NCBI GenBank assembly: GCA_007121575.1
Contig: SKKJ01000261.1
Span: forward strand, 1-5,488
Direction of reading: 5' to 3'
DNA length: 5,488 bases
DNA from: Natronomonas sp.
GTDB lineage: Archaea > Halobacteriota > Halobacteria > Halobacteriales > Haloarculaceae
A program made the position numbers and the translations under genes. Shown piece by piece: positions 4,798 through 5,488 of this stretch (positions are counted from its first letter, which is position 1; each line of letters opens with the position of its first letter). The notes below the pieces were generated by a model. That model searched no databases. It was not told the DNA's origin and saw only the letters and a list, made by a program, of their open reading frames with translations.

Positions 4798-5488
4798 TCA
4801 CTCTCCCGAGATAATCTCGCGAACGTCCGAGACCGATCGCAGCGAATCCAGTCGCTCGTAGGTTCGATCTACCGCGTCGCCGTCGAGCACTCGGTTGGCA
4901 CACCGGCGGAACTTCGCTTCGAGTTGGGCATCCGACAGCGGATTCGACGGATCGCCCGGCGGGACGTCCTGCACGCGCGTGTAGGTCCCGTTCGCGGTCT
5001 CCATTCGCATCTCGGAAGTCGTCTCGTTGTATTCCATCGACTCGTCGATCTCCCATTCGACACGCTCTCGGACGTACTGCACGTCGGGATCTGAGACCGC
5101 TTCGTCTTCGAACGCCTCGACACCGACGTGGTCTCGGACGACCGCGCTCGCGACGGTGTACTCGAGCGAGAACTTCCCTTCGAGGCCGGTGTCCGGATCG
5201 GGATAATGCAGGGCATCGGCCGTTCCCGGCGACGTGACGACGTGAATCGATTCGACGTCTCTCGGGTCCACGTCGTTGTCTTTCGCGAGACGCTCGGCCG
5301 CGTAGATGCTCGTGTGCGTGTAATAACAGCACGGATAATTCTTGACGTTCAGCCCGTACTCGCCGAGTGCACTCGGTCGATCGAGCGCGGGGAGCGCGTC
5401 CCAATCGACCGGCTCGTCGCCGGCGTACAACTCGAGGAAGCCGGCCTCACCGTCGATCGCATCAGGGGAGGCGGTGAAGCCGCCGGAG
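4798..5488 (-). CDS. MmgE/PrpD family protein, C-terminal half (5' end outside window)
   Basis: This is the C-terminal part of an MmgE/PrpD-fold protein. The family includes 2-methylcitrate dehydratase, cis-aconitate decarboxylase and many uncharacterised dehydratases or isomerases acting on small polycarboxylates; haloarchaeal members often have no proven substrate. The frame is open to the right edge, giving about 229 visible residues of a protein usually near 450. Recognisable segments are SGGFTASPDAIDGEAGFLEL (the hinge block seen in many members), VKNYPCCYYTHTSIYAAERL (near nt 5290-5346), GKFSLEYTVASAVV (near 5140-5180) and a late PSNPLSDAQLEAKFRRCA. The stop is a TGA at 4798-4800. The gene is convergent with the nitrile hydratase operon with a gap of only 25 nt, so it is not part of that operon, and any shared pathway is speculative. 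Confidence 0.88.
   Translation of the reverse strand, partial: SGGFTASPDAIDGEAGFLELYAGDEPVDWDALPALDRPSALGEYGLNVKNYPCCYYTHTSIYAAERLAKDNDVDPRDVESIHVVTSPGTADALHYPDPDTGLEGKFSLEYTVASAVVRDHVGVEAFEDEAVSDPDVQYVRERVEWEIDESMEYNETTSEMRMETANGTYTRVQDVPPGDPSNPLSDAQLEAKFRRCANRVLDGDAVDRTYERLDSLRSVSDVREIISGE

Noticed and set aside
4807..4819. Short palindrome CGAGATAATCTCG just beyond the nitrile hydratase operon, as a hairpin terminator
   Set aside because: It lies within the coding end of the convergent MmgE/PrpD gene, has a stem of only about five base pairs and is not followed by a T-run.
1..5488. tRNA/rRNA genes, CRISPR arrays, insertion sequences, attachment sites
   Set aside because: No cloverleaf-like segment, regularly spaced direct repeats, transposase motifs or terminal inverted repeats were seen, and nearly all the sequence is assigned to protein genes.

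Overview
The window reads as a piece of a haloarchaeal (class Halobacteria) chromosome or large replicon. The DNA is GC-rich, the soluble proteins are loaded with Asp and Glu and poor in Lys, and three genes start about 27-31 nt downstream of an AT-rich TATA-like box, as expected for archaeal leaderless transcripts. The genus cannot be named from the sequence alone. Almost every base is coding, and no RNA gene, CRISPR array or insertion sequence was seen.

Left part (1-1624): the C-terminal half of an MFS membrane transporter runs off the left edge. It is convergent with a complete luciferase-like (LLM class) flavin/F420-dependent oxidoreductase on the minus strand. Middle (1625-2880): a compact divergent promoter region separates the oxidoreductase from a complete enolase-superfamily enzyme of the mandelate racemase type on the plus strand.

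Right part (2934-4772): behind its own promoter lies a tight three-gene plus-strand operon: nitrile hydratase beta subunit, nitrile hydratase alpha subunit and a nitrile hydratase activator/accessory protein. The alpha subunit has the CTLCSC metal-claw motif of cobalt-type enzymes and an unusual N-terminal tract of nine alternating histidines. Spacing is short (35 nt or a GTGA overlap between beta and alpha; an 8-nt overlap between alpha and activator). From family knowledge, beta and alpha form the enzyme that hydrates nitriles to amides, and the activator inserts cobalt and helps oxidise the claw cysteines. The right edge (4798-5488) holds the C-terminal half of an MmgE/PrpD-family protein on the minus strand, convergent with the operon.

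Taken together this looks like an accessory catabolic neighbourhood: a transporter, a flavin/F420 oxidoreductase, a sugar-acid or hydroxy-acid dehydratase/racemase-like enzyme, nitrile hydration, and a carboxylic-acid dehydratase/isomerase-like enzyme. No amidase, nitrilase, aldoxime dehydratase or cobalt transporter is visible, so a complete nitrile-to-acid pathway is not shown here, and joint function beyond the three-gene nitrile hydratase operon is inference.
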